Shown piece after piece: positions 1 through 8,735 of a DNA stretch of 64,000 nucleotides; position 1 is the first letter of the stretch, and each line of letters opens with the position of its first letter. The notes beneath the pieces are model-generated. The model was given only the letters and a program-made list of their open reading frames with translations, ran no database searches and was not told the origin of the DNA. The position numbers were made by a program, and so were the translations under genes. This DNA comes from [Pseudomonas] carboxydohydrogena (GTDB taxonomy: Bacteria > Pseudomonadota > Alphaproteobacteria > Rhizobiales > Xanthobacteraceae). The stretch covers positions 1,920,501-1,984,500 of the forward strand of contig NZ_CP113162.1 in assembly GCF_029030725.1 (NCBI RefSeq), written 5' to 3'.

Positions 1-1
1 C

Positions 2-910
2 GCTGCCCCGGCCTCATCCCCGGCTCCTGCGAAGGTTACGCCGGTTGCTGCAAAGCCTCAGGCAAAAGCATCATCGTCTTACGCGCCTCCTCCGGAAAGC
101 GAGATTCCGAAAGGCCCGTTCGGCGACATGGTGCGGCTCGGCGAAGCGATTTTTCACGACACACAAAACAACGCCAAGGAGTTTGTCGGCAACGATCTGC
201 AATGCTCGAATTGCCACATCGATCGCGGCCGCCAGCCTCACTCGGCCCCCTTGGGCGCTGCGTATCTGCTGTATCCCGCCTATCGCGCGAAGAACGGCCA
301 TGTGAATTCGTTTCAGGAGCGATTGCAGGGTTGTTTCCGCTTCAGCATGAACGGCAAGGCGCCCGCCTTCAATGACAAGGTGCTGGTCGCGCTGGAGACA
401 TACGCCTACTTCCTCGCCAAGGGCGGCCCGACCGGCGTCGCCGTGGAAGGCCATGGCTATCCCAAATTGAAGCCGCCGGAGAAGCCCGCGGATTACGATC
501 GCGGCGCGCAGGTCTATGCGCAGCATTGCGCCGTCTGCCATGGCGGCAACGGCGAGGGACAAAAATCCGCTGACGGGCAGACCGTGTTTCCGGCGCTGTG
601 GGGCGCGCGCTCCTTCAACTGGGGCGCGGGCATGGGATCGATCAACAACGCCGCCGGGTTCATCAAGGCCAACATGCCGCTTGGTCTGGGAGGCACGCTC
701 AGCGATCAGGATGCGTGGGATGTCGCCACTTACATGGACAGCCAGGAAAGGCCTCAGGACCCGCGTTTCAACGGCTCCGTCGCCGAGACCCGCAAGAAAT
801 ATCACGACGAGCCGACATCGAAATACGGGATCGTCGTCAACGGCGTGCTTCTGGGCGAGAAGTCCACGCCGTCCGGCACGATCAACGCGGCAAACCCCGA
901 CGACAAATAG
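2..910 (+). CDS. TsdA-like diheme cytochrome c (5' end outside window)
   Basis: The reading frame is open to the left edge, so the start and any signal peptide lie outside. The visible part begins with an Ala/Pro-rich linker, followed by two c-type cytochrome domains: the first heme site is CSNCH (about 190-220) and the second CAVCH (about 525-545). The segment between them contains a QGCFRFSMNG motif, which matches the thiosulfate dehydrogenase/tetrathionate-forming TsdA family, where a Cys in this region is an axial heme ligand. The expected place is the periplasm. The family assignment rests on these motifs. Thiosulfate as substrate is inferred, because other diheme cytochromes with the same fold exist. 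A strong hairpin terminator follows the stop codon. Confidence 0.75.
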   Translation, partial: AAPASSPAPAKVTPVAAKPQAKASSSYAPPPESEIPKGPFGDMVRLGEAIFHDTQNNAKEFVGNDLQCSNCHIDRGRQPHSAPLGAAYLLYPAYRAKNGHVNSFQERLQGCFRFSMNGKAPAFNDKVLVALETYAYFLAKGGPTGVAVEGHGYPKLKPPEKPADYDRGAQVYAQHCAVCHGGNGEGQKSADGQTVFPALWGARSFNWGAGMGSINNAAGFIKANMPLGLGGTLSDQDAWDVATYMDSQERPQDPRFNGSVAETRKKYHDEPTSKYGIVVNGVLLGEKSTPSGTINAANPDDK

Positions 911-930
911 AATCTTCGCCGCCTGACAAA

Positions 931-954
931 AAAGCCCCGCTCGCGCGGGGCTTT
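931..954. terminator. Rho-independent-type hairpin after the cytochrome gene
   Basis: A perfect 10-bp stem (AAAGCCCCGC / GCGGGGCTTT) closes a TCGC loop. It lies 20 bp after the cytochrome stop and 43 bp after the convergent dctA stop. The A/T ends make it usable from both strands. The core of this hairpin recurs after dctD. Confidence 0.85.
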
Positions 955-997
955 CGTATTTGTCATGCAGCGGCTTTGTAACCCGAAGGTCGCCTCC

Positions 998-2329
998 TCA
1001 CGCCGCCTGCAATTCAGGCTCGTAGGCTGCTTCGTCCTCCGGCAATTCGCCGGCCAGTGCGGCCGCGAATTTCGTCTGGTCGAGTTCGTTCTCCCAGCGC
1101 GCGACGACGACGGTCGCGACCGCGTTGCCGACGAAATTCGTCAGCGCGCGGCATTCCGACATGAAGCGGTCGATGCCGAGGATCAGCGCCATGCCCGCGA
1201 TCGGCACCGACGGCACCACCGACAGCGTCGCCGCCAGTGTGATGAAGCCAGCACCCGTGATGCCCGCCGCGCCCTTCGAGCTCAGCATCGCCACCAAAAG
1301 CAGCAGGATCTGGTTCGCGAGGCTCAGATGCGTGTCGGTCGCCTGCGCGATGAACAACGCCGCCAGCGTCATGTAGATGTTGGTGCCGTCGAGGTTGAAG
1401 GAATAGCCGGTCGGAATCACGAGGCCGACGACCGAGCGGTCGCAGCCCGCGCGCTCCATCTTCGTCATCAGCGCGGGCAGTGCCGCTTCCGACGACGATG
1501 TGCCGAGCACCAGCAAGAGTTCTTCCTTGATGTAGCGGATCAGCGCCAGGATCGAGAAGCCGTTGTAGCGGGCGACCGCGCCGAGCACGACCAGCACGAA
1601 CAACAGCGACGTGACGTAGAACGTGCCGATCAGGAAGGCGAGATTGGCGATCGAGCCGATGCCGTATTTGCCGATGGTGAAGGCCATCGCGCCGAACGCG
1701 CCGATGGGCGCTGCCTTCATCAGGATCGCGACCAGACGGAACACCGGATTGGTCAGCGCCTGTAGAAAATCGACGACCGGCTTGCCGTGGTCGCCCGCCA
1801 TCGCCAGCGCCACGCCGAACAGCACCGAGAAGAACAGCACCTGCAAGATGTCGCCCTTGGCGAACGCGCCGACGATGGTGTTCGGAATGATGTCCATCAG
1901 GAAGCCGACGATGGAAGCGTCGTGCGCCTTCGCGGCGTAAGCGGCGGCGGCCTTGGCGTCGAGCGTCGCGGGGTCGATGTGCATGCCCGCGCCCGGCTGC
2001 ACCACGTTGGAAATGATCAAACCGATGATCAGCGCCAGCGTCGAGAACGTCAGGAAGTAGAGCATCGCCTTGCCGGCGACGCGGCCGACGCGCTTGAGAT
2101 CCGACACGCCCGCGATGCCGGTCGCGACCGTGAGGAAGATCACCGGCGTGATCACCATCTTCACCAGCTTGATGAAGGCATCGCCGAGCGGCTTCATCGC
2201 CGCGCCGACGCCGGGATCGAAATGCCCGAGCAAAACGCCCGCGACGATCGCCGCCAGAACCTGGACATAGAGATGCCGGTAGAACGGAACCTTGCCGTGC
2301 TTCTCCACGGCCTCGAAAGTGGTCTGCAT
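998..2329 (-). CDS. dctA: C4-dicarboxylate/proton symporter DctA
   Basis: Inner-membrane transporter of the dicarboxylate/amino acid:cation symporter family, taking up succinate, fumarate and malate. The protein is 443 residues, the usual DctA length, with eight or so hydrophobic segments, a serine-rich re-entrant stretch ([10 protein letters not shown]) and the downstream [11 protein letters not shown] motif typical of the family. The start at 2329 ([13 protein letters not shown]) is chosen because GGGAGG lies a few bases upstream and family members begin here; the frame extends another 40 codons upstream without homology-like content. It is divergent from dctB, and a sigma-54 promoter about 85 bp upstream on the same strand fits regulation by DctBD. 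Confidence 0.95.
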   Translation of the reverse strand: MQTTFEAVEKHGKVPFYRHLYVQVLAAIVAGVLLGHFDPGVGAAMKPLGDAFIKLVKMVITPVIFLTVATGIAGVSDLKRVGRVAGKAMLYFLTFSTLALIIGLIISNVVQPGAGMHIDPATLDAKAAAAYAAKAHDASIVGFLMDIIPNTIVGAFAKGDILQVLFFSVLFGVALAMAGDHGKPVVDFLQALTNPVFRLVAILMKAAPIGAFGAMAFTIGKYGIGSIANLAFLIGTFYVTSLLFVLVVLGAVARYNGFSILALIRYIKEELLLVLGTSSSEAALPALMTKMERAGCDRSVVGLVIPTGYSFNLDGTNIYMTLAALFIAQATDTHLSLANQILLLLVAMLSSKGAAGITGAGFITLAATLSVVPSVPIAGMALILGIDRFMSECRALTNFVGNAVATVVVARWENELDQTKFAAALAGELPEDEAAYEPELQAA

Positions 2330-2414
2330 GTTAGCCTCCCTGCCCCGATGGCCATGTTCCGCCTCGGGGTCGATTGTTGAACTGTCGCGGCCAACAGCCG
2401 CCACGGCAGACATC

Positions 2415-2430
2415 AGCAACCCCCGTGCCA
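2415..2430 (-). promoter_or_regulatory. sigma-54 promoter of dctA
   Basis: On the minus strand the sequence reads TGGCACG-GGGG-TTGCT, an exact match to the sigma-54 consensus TGGCACG-N4-TTGCW, with GG and GC at the -24 and -12 positions. Transcription should start near 2404, giving a leader of about 75 nt before the dctA start codon. This is the promoter class expected for a gene controlled by the adjacent enhancer-binding protein DctD. Confidence 0.9.
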
Positions 2431-2503
2431 GCCGCTTTATTTTCTTCAACGCATTGATATTTCTTGATTTTGTTTGCTACTGCGTCCGCCTCAAACCAGT
2501 TTT

Positions 2504-2552
2504 GGGCGATAATTCGCACTTATGGTATTGAGAGATGTGCAGAAAAATGCAC
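2504..2552. promoter_or_regulatory. Two candidate DctD enhancer sites
   Basis: Two dyads share the layout GTGC-N8-GC(A/C)C when read on either strand. The site at 2504-2519 is imperfect; the site at 2537-2552 is perfect and extends to TGTGCA-N6-TGCACA (2536-2553). Their centres are 33 bp apart, about three helical turns, and lie roughly 107 and 140 bp upstream of the predicted dctA start point. That is the usual place for sigma-54 enhancers. DctD as the binder is inferred. The distal site overlaps the first codons of the longest dctB frame. Confidence 0.6.
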
Positions 2553-4421
2553 AGATACGCCATGCCACCGGCCGCACAGCCAGCCCCTGTCCTCACGCCC
2601 GCCCAGCTCCGGAGACGGACCCGCCGTGTCTGGATCGGCTTTGCCGTGCTGGCACTCGCGCTGATCGGCATCACGTTGGTCGTCGCCGGATATTTCGGCC
2701 GGGTCCGCGAAATCGCGACCCTCACCGAGCAGGGCCGAACCGACGCCAACCTGAAAGTGGCGCTGCTGCGCGCCAGTCTGGAAAGCCCGCGCGCCATTCC
2801 GTTACTGCTGTCGCAGGACCAGCGGGTGCATGACGCCCTCGCCATCGGCGATGCCGCGTCCGTCGCGAGACTGAACGAGAAACTGGAAGGGCTCGTGGCG
2901 GGCACCAAGGCCGCCGTGCTTTACGTGATCGGCACCGATGGCGTGACCATCGCTTCCAGCAACTTCCAGGAATCCGACAGCTTCGTCGGCAACGACTATG
3001 CCTACCGCGAGTATTTCTTCCGCGCCATGCGCGAGGGTACGGCGGAGTATTTCGCGTTCGGCAGCATCAGCAAGCGGCCGGGCCTGTACATCTCGCGCAT
3101 CGTCGGCAGCTTGCAGAAGCCGCTCGGCATCGTCGTCGTGAAGATGGAATTCGACCAGCTCGAGGCCGACTGGCGCGAAAGCAACCGCCCGTCTTACGTC
3201 ATCGACGAGCACGGGGTCGTGCTGCTGACCAGTGTCCCGTCGTGGCGCTTCCTGACCGACGGTAAGCTCTCCGATACGGTGTACGCCACCGTTGTCGGCA
3301 GCCTGCAATTCGGCGACGCGCCGCTTACGCCGCTTCCCATTGCCGAGAATCAGGCTCTCGCATCCGGCACCTCGCTGGTGCAGGCGACATTGCCCGGCCG
3401 CCGCAATACGAACTATCTCAGGCTGACGACGCGGGTGCCATCGACGCCCTGGCGGCTGGATTATCTGGTGCCTGTCGAACCGGCGACGGCCGCCGCCATG
3501 CGCGAAGCGCGCCTGCTGGCGCTCGGCGTCGTCATCCCTCTGCTCGCGCTGGCCGCCTTCCTGCTGTGGCGCCGCCACGCGGCGCAGATGCGCATCGCCA
3601 CAAGCGAAATGGCGCGGGTCGAACTGGAACGGCGCGTCACCGAACGCACCGAGGATCTGAGCCGCGCCCGCGACCGGCTCGAGATCGAGATTTCCGATCA
3701 CCGCACCACCGGAGCAAAATTGCAGATCGTCCAGCAGGAACTGGTGCAGGCCAATCGCCTCGCCATCCTCGGACAGGTGACGGCAGGCGTCGCGCACGAA
3801 ATCAACCAGCCGGTCGCGACCATCCGCGCCTATGCCGACAATGCCCGCATCTTCCTCGATCGCGGCCAGCCCTCATCAGCCGCCGACAATCTGGGCAAGA
3901 TCGCCTCGCTGACGGAGCGCATCGGCTCCATCACCGACGAATTGAAGGCGTTCGCCCGCAAGGGGCGCACCGCCGCCGAATCCGTCGAACTGCGCGCCGC
4001 CATCGACGGCGCGGTGGTGCTGTTGAGAAGCCGCTTCGCTGGACATCTGGACGCACTGAAATACGACCTGCCCGCCTCCGGCATCAAGGTGTCCGGCACC
4101 CGCATCCGCCTCGAGCAGGTGCTCATCAACCTGTTCCAGAACGCGCTGGAAGCGCTACAGGGACGCGACGACCCGCGTGTCGAGGTGTCCGTCGAAACCC
4201 ATGGCGACGAGGTCGCTGTAAAAATCTCCGACAACGGTCCCGGCATTCCCGAAGCCATCCGGCGCGCGCTGTTCTCGCCATTCAATACATCGAAGGAAAA
4301 CGGGCTCGGCCTCGGCCTCGTGATCTCCAAGGAGATCGTCTCCGATTATGGCGGGCGCATCGAGGTTGACAGCAGCGAACACGGCACATGCTTCACGATC
4401 TATCTGGTGAGGGCTCCATGA
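2535..4421 (+). CDS. dctB: C4-dicarboxylate sensor histidine kinase DctB
   Basis: Inner-membrane sensor kinase of about 628 residues that phosphorylates DctD in response to dicarboxylates. A first membrane segment (about residues 33-54) and a second (about 323-343) bracket a roughly 270-residue periplasmic part, the size of the double-PAS-like sensor of DctB proteins. A coiled coil follows, then the phosphoacceptor box [17 protein letters not shown] with His421, and an ATPase domain with NxxxNALEAL, DNGPGIP and a [13 protein letters not shown]-box. The start is uncertain: ATGs occur at 2535, 2547 and 2562 without a strong Shine-Dalgarno. The 2562 start would place the distal DctD dyad wholly in the leader. 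It overlaps dctD by 4 bp (ATGA). Confidence 0.9.
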   Translation: MCRKMHRYAMPPAAQPAPVLTPAQLRRRTRRVWIGFAVLALALIGITLVVAGYFGRVREIATLTEQGRTDANLKVALLRASLESPRAIPLLLSQDQRVHDALAIGDAASVARLNEKLEGLVAGTKAAVLYVIGTDGVTIASSNFQESDSFVGNDYAYREYFFRAMREGTAEYFAFGSISKRPGLYISRIVGSLQKPLGIVVVKMEFDQLEADWRESNRPSYVIDEHGVVLLTSVPSWRFLTDGKLSDTVYATVVGSLQFGDAPLTPLPIAENQALASGTSLVQATLPGRRNTNYLRLTTRVPSTPWRLDYLVPVEPATAAAMREARLLALGVVIPLLALAAFLLWRRHAAQMRIATSEMARVELERRVTERTEDLSRARDRLEIEISDHRTTGAKLQIVQQELVQANRLAILGQVTAGVAHEINQPVATIRAYADNARIFLDRGQPSSAADNLGKIASLTERIGSITDELKAFARKGRTAAESVELRAAIDGAVVLLRSRFAGHLDALKYDLPASGIKVSGTRIRLEQVLINLFQNALEALQGRDDPRVEVSVETHGDEVAVKISDNGPGIPEAIRRALFSPFNTSKENGLGLGLVISKEIVSDYGGRIEVDSSEHGTCFTIYLVRAP

Positions 4422-5788
4422 CACAGAGCGCAGCAATGAACGCCTCTTTCTCCGTCGTCCTGCTGGATGACGACCGCGATCTTCTGAAGGCGACCCAGCA
4501 GACGCTGGAGCTTGCCGGATTCCAGGTTCAGGCATTCACCGCTGCGGCGGATGCGCTTGCCGTGCTCGACCGGCATTTCAATGGCGTCGTCGTATCCGAC
4601 ATCCGCATGCCGGGCATCGACGGGTTGCAGTTCTTCCAGCGCCTGCAACACGTGGATGCCGACATTCCGGTGATCCTCATCACCGGCCACGGCGATATTT
4701 CGATGGCGGTGAAAGCTATCCAGGATGGAGCCTACGATTTCATCACCAAGCCTTTCGCCACCGAGCGGCTGGCGCACAGCGTGCGGCAGGCGGCGGAGAA
4801 GCGCCAGTTGGTGATGGAAAACCGCGCGCTGCGTGAGGCCGCAGGCGAAGCCGAGAACGGCCTGCCGCTGATCGGCCAGACACCGGCGATGGAATGGTTG
4901 CGCCATACGCTGCGCCAGATCGCCGATACCGATGTCGATGTGCTGGTGACGGGAGAAACCGGTTCGGGCAAGGAAGTCGTCGCAACGCTGCTGCACCGCT
5001 GGAGCAGCCGCCGCTCAGCCAACAATTTCGTGGCCCTCAATTGCAGCGCCCTGCCGGAGAGCATCATCGAGAGCGAGCTGTTCGGCCACGAGCAAGGCGC
5101 ATTCACCGGCGCCCAGAAGCGCCGGCTCGGGCGTATCCAGCATGCCGATGGCGGCACGCTGTTTCTCGACGAAATCGAAAGCATGCCGCAATCGGTTCAG
5201 GTGCAGATGTTGCGCGTGCTGGAAATGCGCGAGGTCGCACCGCTCGGCACCAATGAAGTCCGCCCTATCGACCTGCGTATCGTTGCCGCTTCAAAGGTCG
5301 ATCTCGGCGATCCCGCCCAGCGCGGCAATTTCCGTGAGGACCTTTACTACCGCCTCAACGTCATCACATTGTCGATCCCGCCGCTGCGGGAACGGCGCGA
5401 CGACATCCCGATGCTGTTCGGTTATTTCACCAACCGCGCCGCCGCGCGCTTCCAGCGGGCCGTGCCTGACGTTCCGGCTTCCGTGCATCGCTACCTGCGC
5501 GACCACCAGTGGCCGGGAAACGTGCGCGAGCTGTCGCATTTCGCCGAGCGCTTCGTGCTCGGCCTCGACAATGAAACGCAGGACAACGCCAGAGGACGCC
5601 TCGAAAACATATTGCCTCTGCCCGAACGCCTGGAGCTGTTCGAGGCGTCGATCATCCGCGAGGCGCTCGAAAATCATGACGGCGACGTCCGCCGCACCAT
5701 CGAAGCACTCGGCATCCCGCGCAAGACCTTCTACGACAAGCTGCAACGTCACGGCATCGTGCGCAGCGAGTTCTCGAAAGCCAATTGA
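4418..5788 (+). CDS. dctD: C4-dicarboxylate response regulator DctD (sigma-54 activator)
   Basis: NtrC-family enhancer-binding protein of 456 residues. The receiver domain comes first, with the acidic pair DDDRD and phospho-acceptor Asp61 in [10 protein letters not shown]. The AAA+ domain has Walker [10 protein letters not shown], the sigma-54-contacting loop GAFTGA and a Walker-B-like TLFLDEI. A C-terminal helix-turn-helix of Fis type ([19 protein letters not shown]) completes it. The start at 4418 overlaps the dctB stop as ATGA, so the two are probably translationally coupled. Its likely target is the sigma-54 promoter of the divergent dctA gene. Confidence 0.95.
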   Translation: MTQSAAMNASFSVVLLDDDRDLLKATQQTLELAGFQVQAFTAAADALAVLDRHFNGVVVSDIRMPGIDGLQFFQRLQHVDADIPVILITGHGDISMAVKAIQDGAYDFITKPFATERLAHSVRQAAEKRQLVMENRALREAAGEAENGLPLIGQTPAMEWLRHTLRQIADTDVDVLVTGETGSGKEVVATLLHRWSSRRSANNFVALNCSALPESIIESELFGHEQGAFTGAQKRRLGRIQHADGGTLFLDEIESMPQSVQVQMLRVLEMREVAPLGTNEVRPIDLRIVAASKVDLGDPAQRGNFREDLYYRLNVITLSIPPLRERRDDIPMLFGYFTNRAAARFQRAVPDVPASVHRYLRDHQWPGNVRELSHFAERFVLGLDNETQDNARGRLENILPLPERLELFEASIIREALENHDGDVRRTIEALGIPRKTFYDKLQRHGIVRSEFSKAN

Positions 5789-5807
5789 ACACATCGCCGG
5801 AAACAAA

Positions 5808-5829
5808 AAGCCCCGCTCGCGCGGGGCTT
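5808..5829. terminator. Hairpin terminator between dctD and psiF-like gene
   Basis: A perfect 9-bp stem (AAGCCCCGC / GCGGGGCTT) with a TCGC loop lies 19 bp after the dctD stop and 23 bp beyond the convergent psiF-like stop. Stem and loop are identical in sequence to the core of the 931-954 hairpin, so it probably serves both strands. Confidence 0.8.
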
Positions 5830-5852
5830 CGTGTTCGGTATGATGCTGCGCC

Positions 5853-6074
5853 TCAACCCATGCACTTCTTGACGAAGCTGGTCTTGGCCGCGCCGGACAG
5901 CGCCTTGCCGTCGGCGCTCTTGGCGTTGTCCTCGCAGCATTTCTTCATATGGCTAACCTTGGCGGCGCCAGCGAGCGGCTTGCCGTCGGCGCCCACCGCC
6001 TTGCAGGCTGAATCGGCGAAAGCGGGCGAGGCAACGAAAAGGCTCAACAGGATCGCAAGAGAGAAGCGCTTCAT
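5853..6074 (-). CDS. PsiF-repeat small exported protein
   Basis: A 73-residue protein with a clear signal peptide (MKRFSLAILLSLFVASPAFA) and two copies of the PsiF repeat, each with ADGK-x-L-x-GAAK followed by a KKC end (about residues 28-47 and 53-72). E. coli PsiF is phosphate-starvation-inducible, but its biochemical role is unknown. The start at 6074 is supported by GGGAG upstream and by the signal peptide; an upstream in-frame start would add 15 residues before it. No Pho box is visible upstream, so phosphate control is not supported here. Confidence 0.8.
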   Translation of the reverse strand: MKRFSLAILLSLFVASPAFADSACKAVGADGKPLAGAAKVSHMKKCCEDNAKSADGKALSGAAKTSFVKKCMG

Positions 6075-6360
6075 GGGGGTACTCCCGGTGAAATAAGGTC
6101 CCCAGCCTATCCGATCCATTTATTCTGACAACAGCCGGAACGATGGAATTTATAGGCTGCTCCGGATCCTGAGGCAGATCACACGAACTTTTTATGACCA
6201 GCGTGGTCCCCGGCGCTGCCGGTCCGCGCCCGCTTGGCGGCCCGCGCAGGGTCTGGCTATAATCCTCATTGGGAAAACGCGGCTCGAATTGGGGACATCA
6301 GGCTGGGCCATCGTGACCGCGAACATCACAAGACAGGTATTTTCTTCCCGGCCGCCTTCC

Positions 6361-7257
6361 ATGCATCGGCAGACGGCCATGGCCGTCGCGGCCGCATTCA
6401 TGATCGCCGCGACAGGCGCTGCCTTCGCGCGTGACGCCGGCGACGACGCCAAGCCCGCCAAGGCGGACGCCTCGCAACTGCCGAACGTCTATCTCGACAT
6501 GCGGACCAACTATTTCACCGTGCCCGCCGGGACGCTGAATATCGGCTTCGGCAATTCGCTGTCGCTGCCCTCATTATCATCCCTGTCGTCGGTCTCGGGT
6601 CAGGGAGCCTCGATCGACCTGCCGCTGACTGTCGATTTCAACGAGCGCTTCTCGGTATTCGGGGGGATCACGGCCAGCGCCTCGAAAACCGATCTCACGC
6701 CCTGGTCGTCGCTGGCGGTCATAAGCTGGAACGTCGGCGTTCAGGCCGACATCATCGAACAGAACGGCGGGCCGTTCCCTACCGTGACGGTGCTTTCGAC
6801 GCTCACCAAATCCGCAACCGAAGGCCCGCTGGCGACCACCAGTCTCACCACTGTGGCCGAGGCGGCCTACGCTTTCGATACCGACGAGACGCGAGCCCTG
6901 CTCGCGGGTGTGCAACTGACCAATATCCGGGTGGATTCCGGCCTCGCCTCGGTCCGCCCGGCCATCATCGGCTATGTCGGCGCCTATTACCAATGGCCGA
7001 GCAACTGGAAACTGACCGGGCGCGCGGGCATCCAGTCCTTCGGCGGTGCGAACACTTCGGCACTCGCCCCGTATTTGCCGTCCGGCCAGTCGCTGCTGTC
7101 GCTGCGCTCCTTCACCCAGCCGATGCTTCGGGCCGATCTCGACCGGATGGACGACAACGATAACCGCCTGTTCGGCTTGACCGCGACGGTGTTCTGGACG
7201 CCGAAGCCCGCGTTCCAGTTCACCCTGCGCACACCGCTTTATCTGGTCAGGCACTGA
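6361..7257 (+). CDS. Exported protein of unknown function, beta-rich
   Basis: About 298 residues from the ATG at 6361, which begins a signal peptide (MHRQTAMAVAAAFMIAATGA, cleavage likely after AFA). The mature part is rich in alternating polar and apolar stretches with many Ser, Thr and aromatic residues and ends FTLRTPLYLVRH. This suggests an outer-membrane or periplasmic beta-structured protein; I do not recognise the family. An upstream in-frame start at 6289 exists but would place a non-signal segment in front. No good Shine-Dalgarno is visible for either. It stands alone between the psiF-like gene and the zinc-ribbon protein. Confidence 0.65.
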   Translation: MHRQTAMAVAAAFMIAATGAAFARDAGDDAKPAKADASQLPNVYLDMRTNYFTVPAGTLNIGFGNSLSLPSLSSLSSVSGQGASIDLPLTVDFNERFSVFGGITASASKTDLTPWSSLAVISWNVGVQADIIEQNGGPFPTVTVLSTLTKSATEGPLATTSLTTVAEAAYAFDTDETRALLAGVQLTNIRVDSGLASVRPAIIGYVGAYYQWPSNWKLTGRAGIQSFGGANTSALAPYLPSGQSLLSLRSFTQPMLRADLDRMDDNDNRLFGLTATVFWTPKPAFQFTLRTPLYLVRH

Positions 7258-7411
7258 CGGCCGGACGGTCTTCCACAGCGTCAAATAAGCTGTGCATGAC
7301 GCGGCTTCGGCCTACGAATCCGCGCCGTTGCAGGCGTAAGTTCCAGCAGTGTGTTGTGGCGAGTCGGCGTCCGTTCCGGGTTCTCCGCTCGCGCGCGCGG
7401 AGGGTGTACCC

Positions 7412-8017
7412 ATGTTCAGTCACGTCCAGCTTCGCGATTTCAAGCCCGACGTCGTGATCTGCCCCCATTGTACCCAGCACCTGATGGGCGTGAAGGACGT
7501 ACAGTGGACCGCCGACCGCGTCTCCTTCACCTATGGCTGCGCCGGTTGCGGTCATGAGATCGACCGTCCCGTGGGGGAGGATGTGATCCCGGCCGCGCGT
7601 GTAGCCGCACCCGAGCCGCACAAGCCCGCCAGCGACGACGTGACCGTGATGGAGGACTTCCCCTTCCCGTTCCGCAAGTCGCGCGAAGCACCCCTGTTTG
7701 CCCTGAAGGCTGATGATGCCGGTCCGACGGACAACCTCATTGCGGCAAATGATCCGGCCGACGACGATGATGACGACAACGAGATGACGGAGCATCACGA
7801 CGCACCGGCTCCGTTCGGCTCGATGCGCCTGCTTCCACCGAAGCCGTCATGGATGGAGACGCCGGTGTTCGGCCGCGAGCGCCCCGCTCTGACGCCCAAG
7901 CAGGTGTTCGACACCGAGCGCCGCGACAGCGAACGGCGCGATGGTCCGCCGCCCGACTCCGCCGCCACGACCCGTGCCAGCGCGCTGCTGCGCGACGTCA
8001 GTATTTTCAGCCTGTAA
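7412..8017 (+). CDS. Cytosolic Cys4 zinc-ribbon-like protein of unknown function
   Basis: A 201-residue soluble protein. Near the N terminus, CPHC (about residues 18-21) and CAGC (about 45-48) are spaced as a Cys4 zinc ribbon. The middle and C-terminal parts are of low complexity, with an Asp run (about 120-125) and stretches rich in Pro, Arg and Glu, probably disordered. GGAGGG eight bases upstream supports the ATG at 7412. It is followed within 40 bp by the SDR gene on the same strand. The zinc site is seen in sequence; any nucleic-acid or protein binding is inference. Confidence 0.7.
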   Translation: MFSHVQLRDFKPDVVICPHCTQHLMGVKDVQWTADRVSFTYGCAGCGHEIDRPVGEDVIPAARVAAPEPHKPASDDVTVMEDFPFPFRKSREAPLFALKADDAGPTDNLIAANDPADDDDDDNEMTEHHDAPAPFGSMRLLPPKPSWMETPVFGRERPALTPKQVFDTERRDSERRDGPPPDSAATTRASALLRDVSIFSL

Positions 8018-8053
8018 CGGCGGCCTCAAGACCCGCCGTAGCGGAGAGCATCG

Positions 8054-8734
8054 ATGCAGGACAGAGTCGTCGCGATCACCGGTGCATCCGGTGCGCTCGG
8101 CCGCGCGGTGGTCGCCGAAGCGGTTGAGCGCGGCGCGCGCCTCGCCTTGATCGACCATGCCGGGGCCCGCAGCGCGCCACGTCCCAACCGGATCGAGATC
8201 GGCGGCATCGACCTTGCCGAACCCAGCGAAGCCAACCGCGCGATTGAAGCGGCTGTCACGCATTACGGGCGGCTCGATGCCCTCATCAACATCGCAGGCG
8301 CCTTTTCATTTCAGACCGTCAGCGAAGGCGATACCGCGACATGGGAGCGGCTCTATCGTGTCAACACCCTGACCGCACTGAATGCCTCTCGTGCAGCGAT
8401 TCCGCATCTGATCGCCTCAGGCTCGGGACGCATCGTCAATATCGGCGCGCTGGGCGCGCTGAAAGCGGGCATCGGCATGGGCGCTTATGCGGCCTCCAAG
8501 TCCGGCGTGCATCGCCTCACCGAGGCGCTCGCAAGCGAGCTGAAGGGCAAGGTCACGGTCAACGCCGTGCTACCTTCCACCATCGACACGCCCGCCAACC
8601 GCCGCGACATGCCGAAGGCGGATTTTTCCGCGTGGGTCAGCCCGGAGGAACTGGCGAGTGTCATCCTGTTTCTCGCAAGCACTGAGGCCAGCGCCGTCAC
8701 CGGCACATTGATCCCGGTCAGCGGGCGCGTGTAA
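8054..8734 (+). CDS. Short-chain dehydrogenase/reductase
   Basis: A 226-residue classical SDR. The cofactor loop is TGASGALG near the N terminus, the INIAGAF segment matches the family NNAG region, and the catalytic pair is Tyr145 and Lys149 in YAASK. The substrate cannot be told from sequence. GGAGAG precedes the start at suitable spacing. It may be co-transcribed with the zinc-ribbon gene upstream and is convergent with the RND pump gene, ending 1 bp before that gene's stop. Confidence 0.85.
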   Translation: MQDRVVAITGASGALGRAVVAEAVERGARLALIDHAGARSAPRPNRIEIGGIDLAEPSEANRAIEAAVTHYGRLDALINIAGAFSFQTVSEGDTATWERLYRVNTLTALNASRAAIPHLIASGSGRIVNIGALGALKAGIGMGAYAASKSGVHRLTEALASELKGKVTVNAVLPSTIDTPANRRDMPKADFSAWVSPEELASVILFLASTEASAVTGTLIPVSGRV

Positions 8735-8735
8735 T

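Noticed and set aside
6075-6190. Pho box upstream of the PsiF-type gene
   Set aside because: Only a partial half-site (TTGTCAG) is present, without a properly spaced second half.
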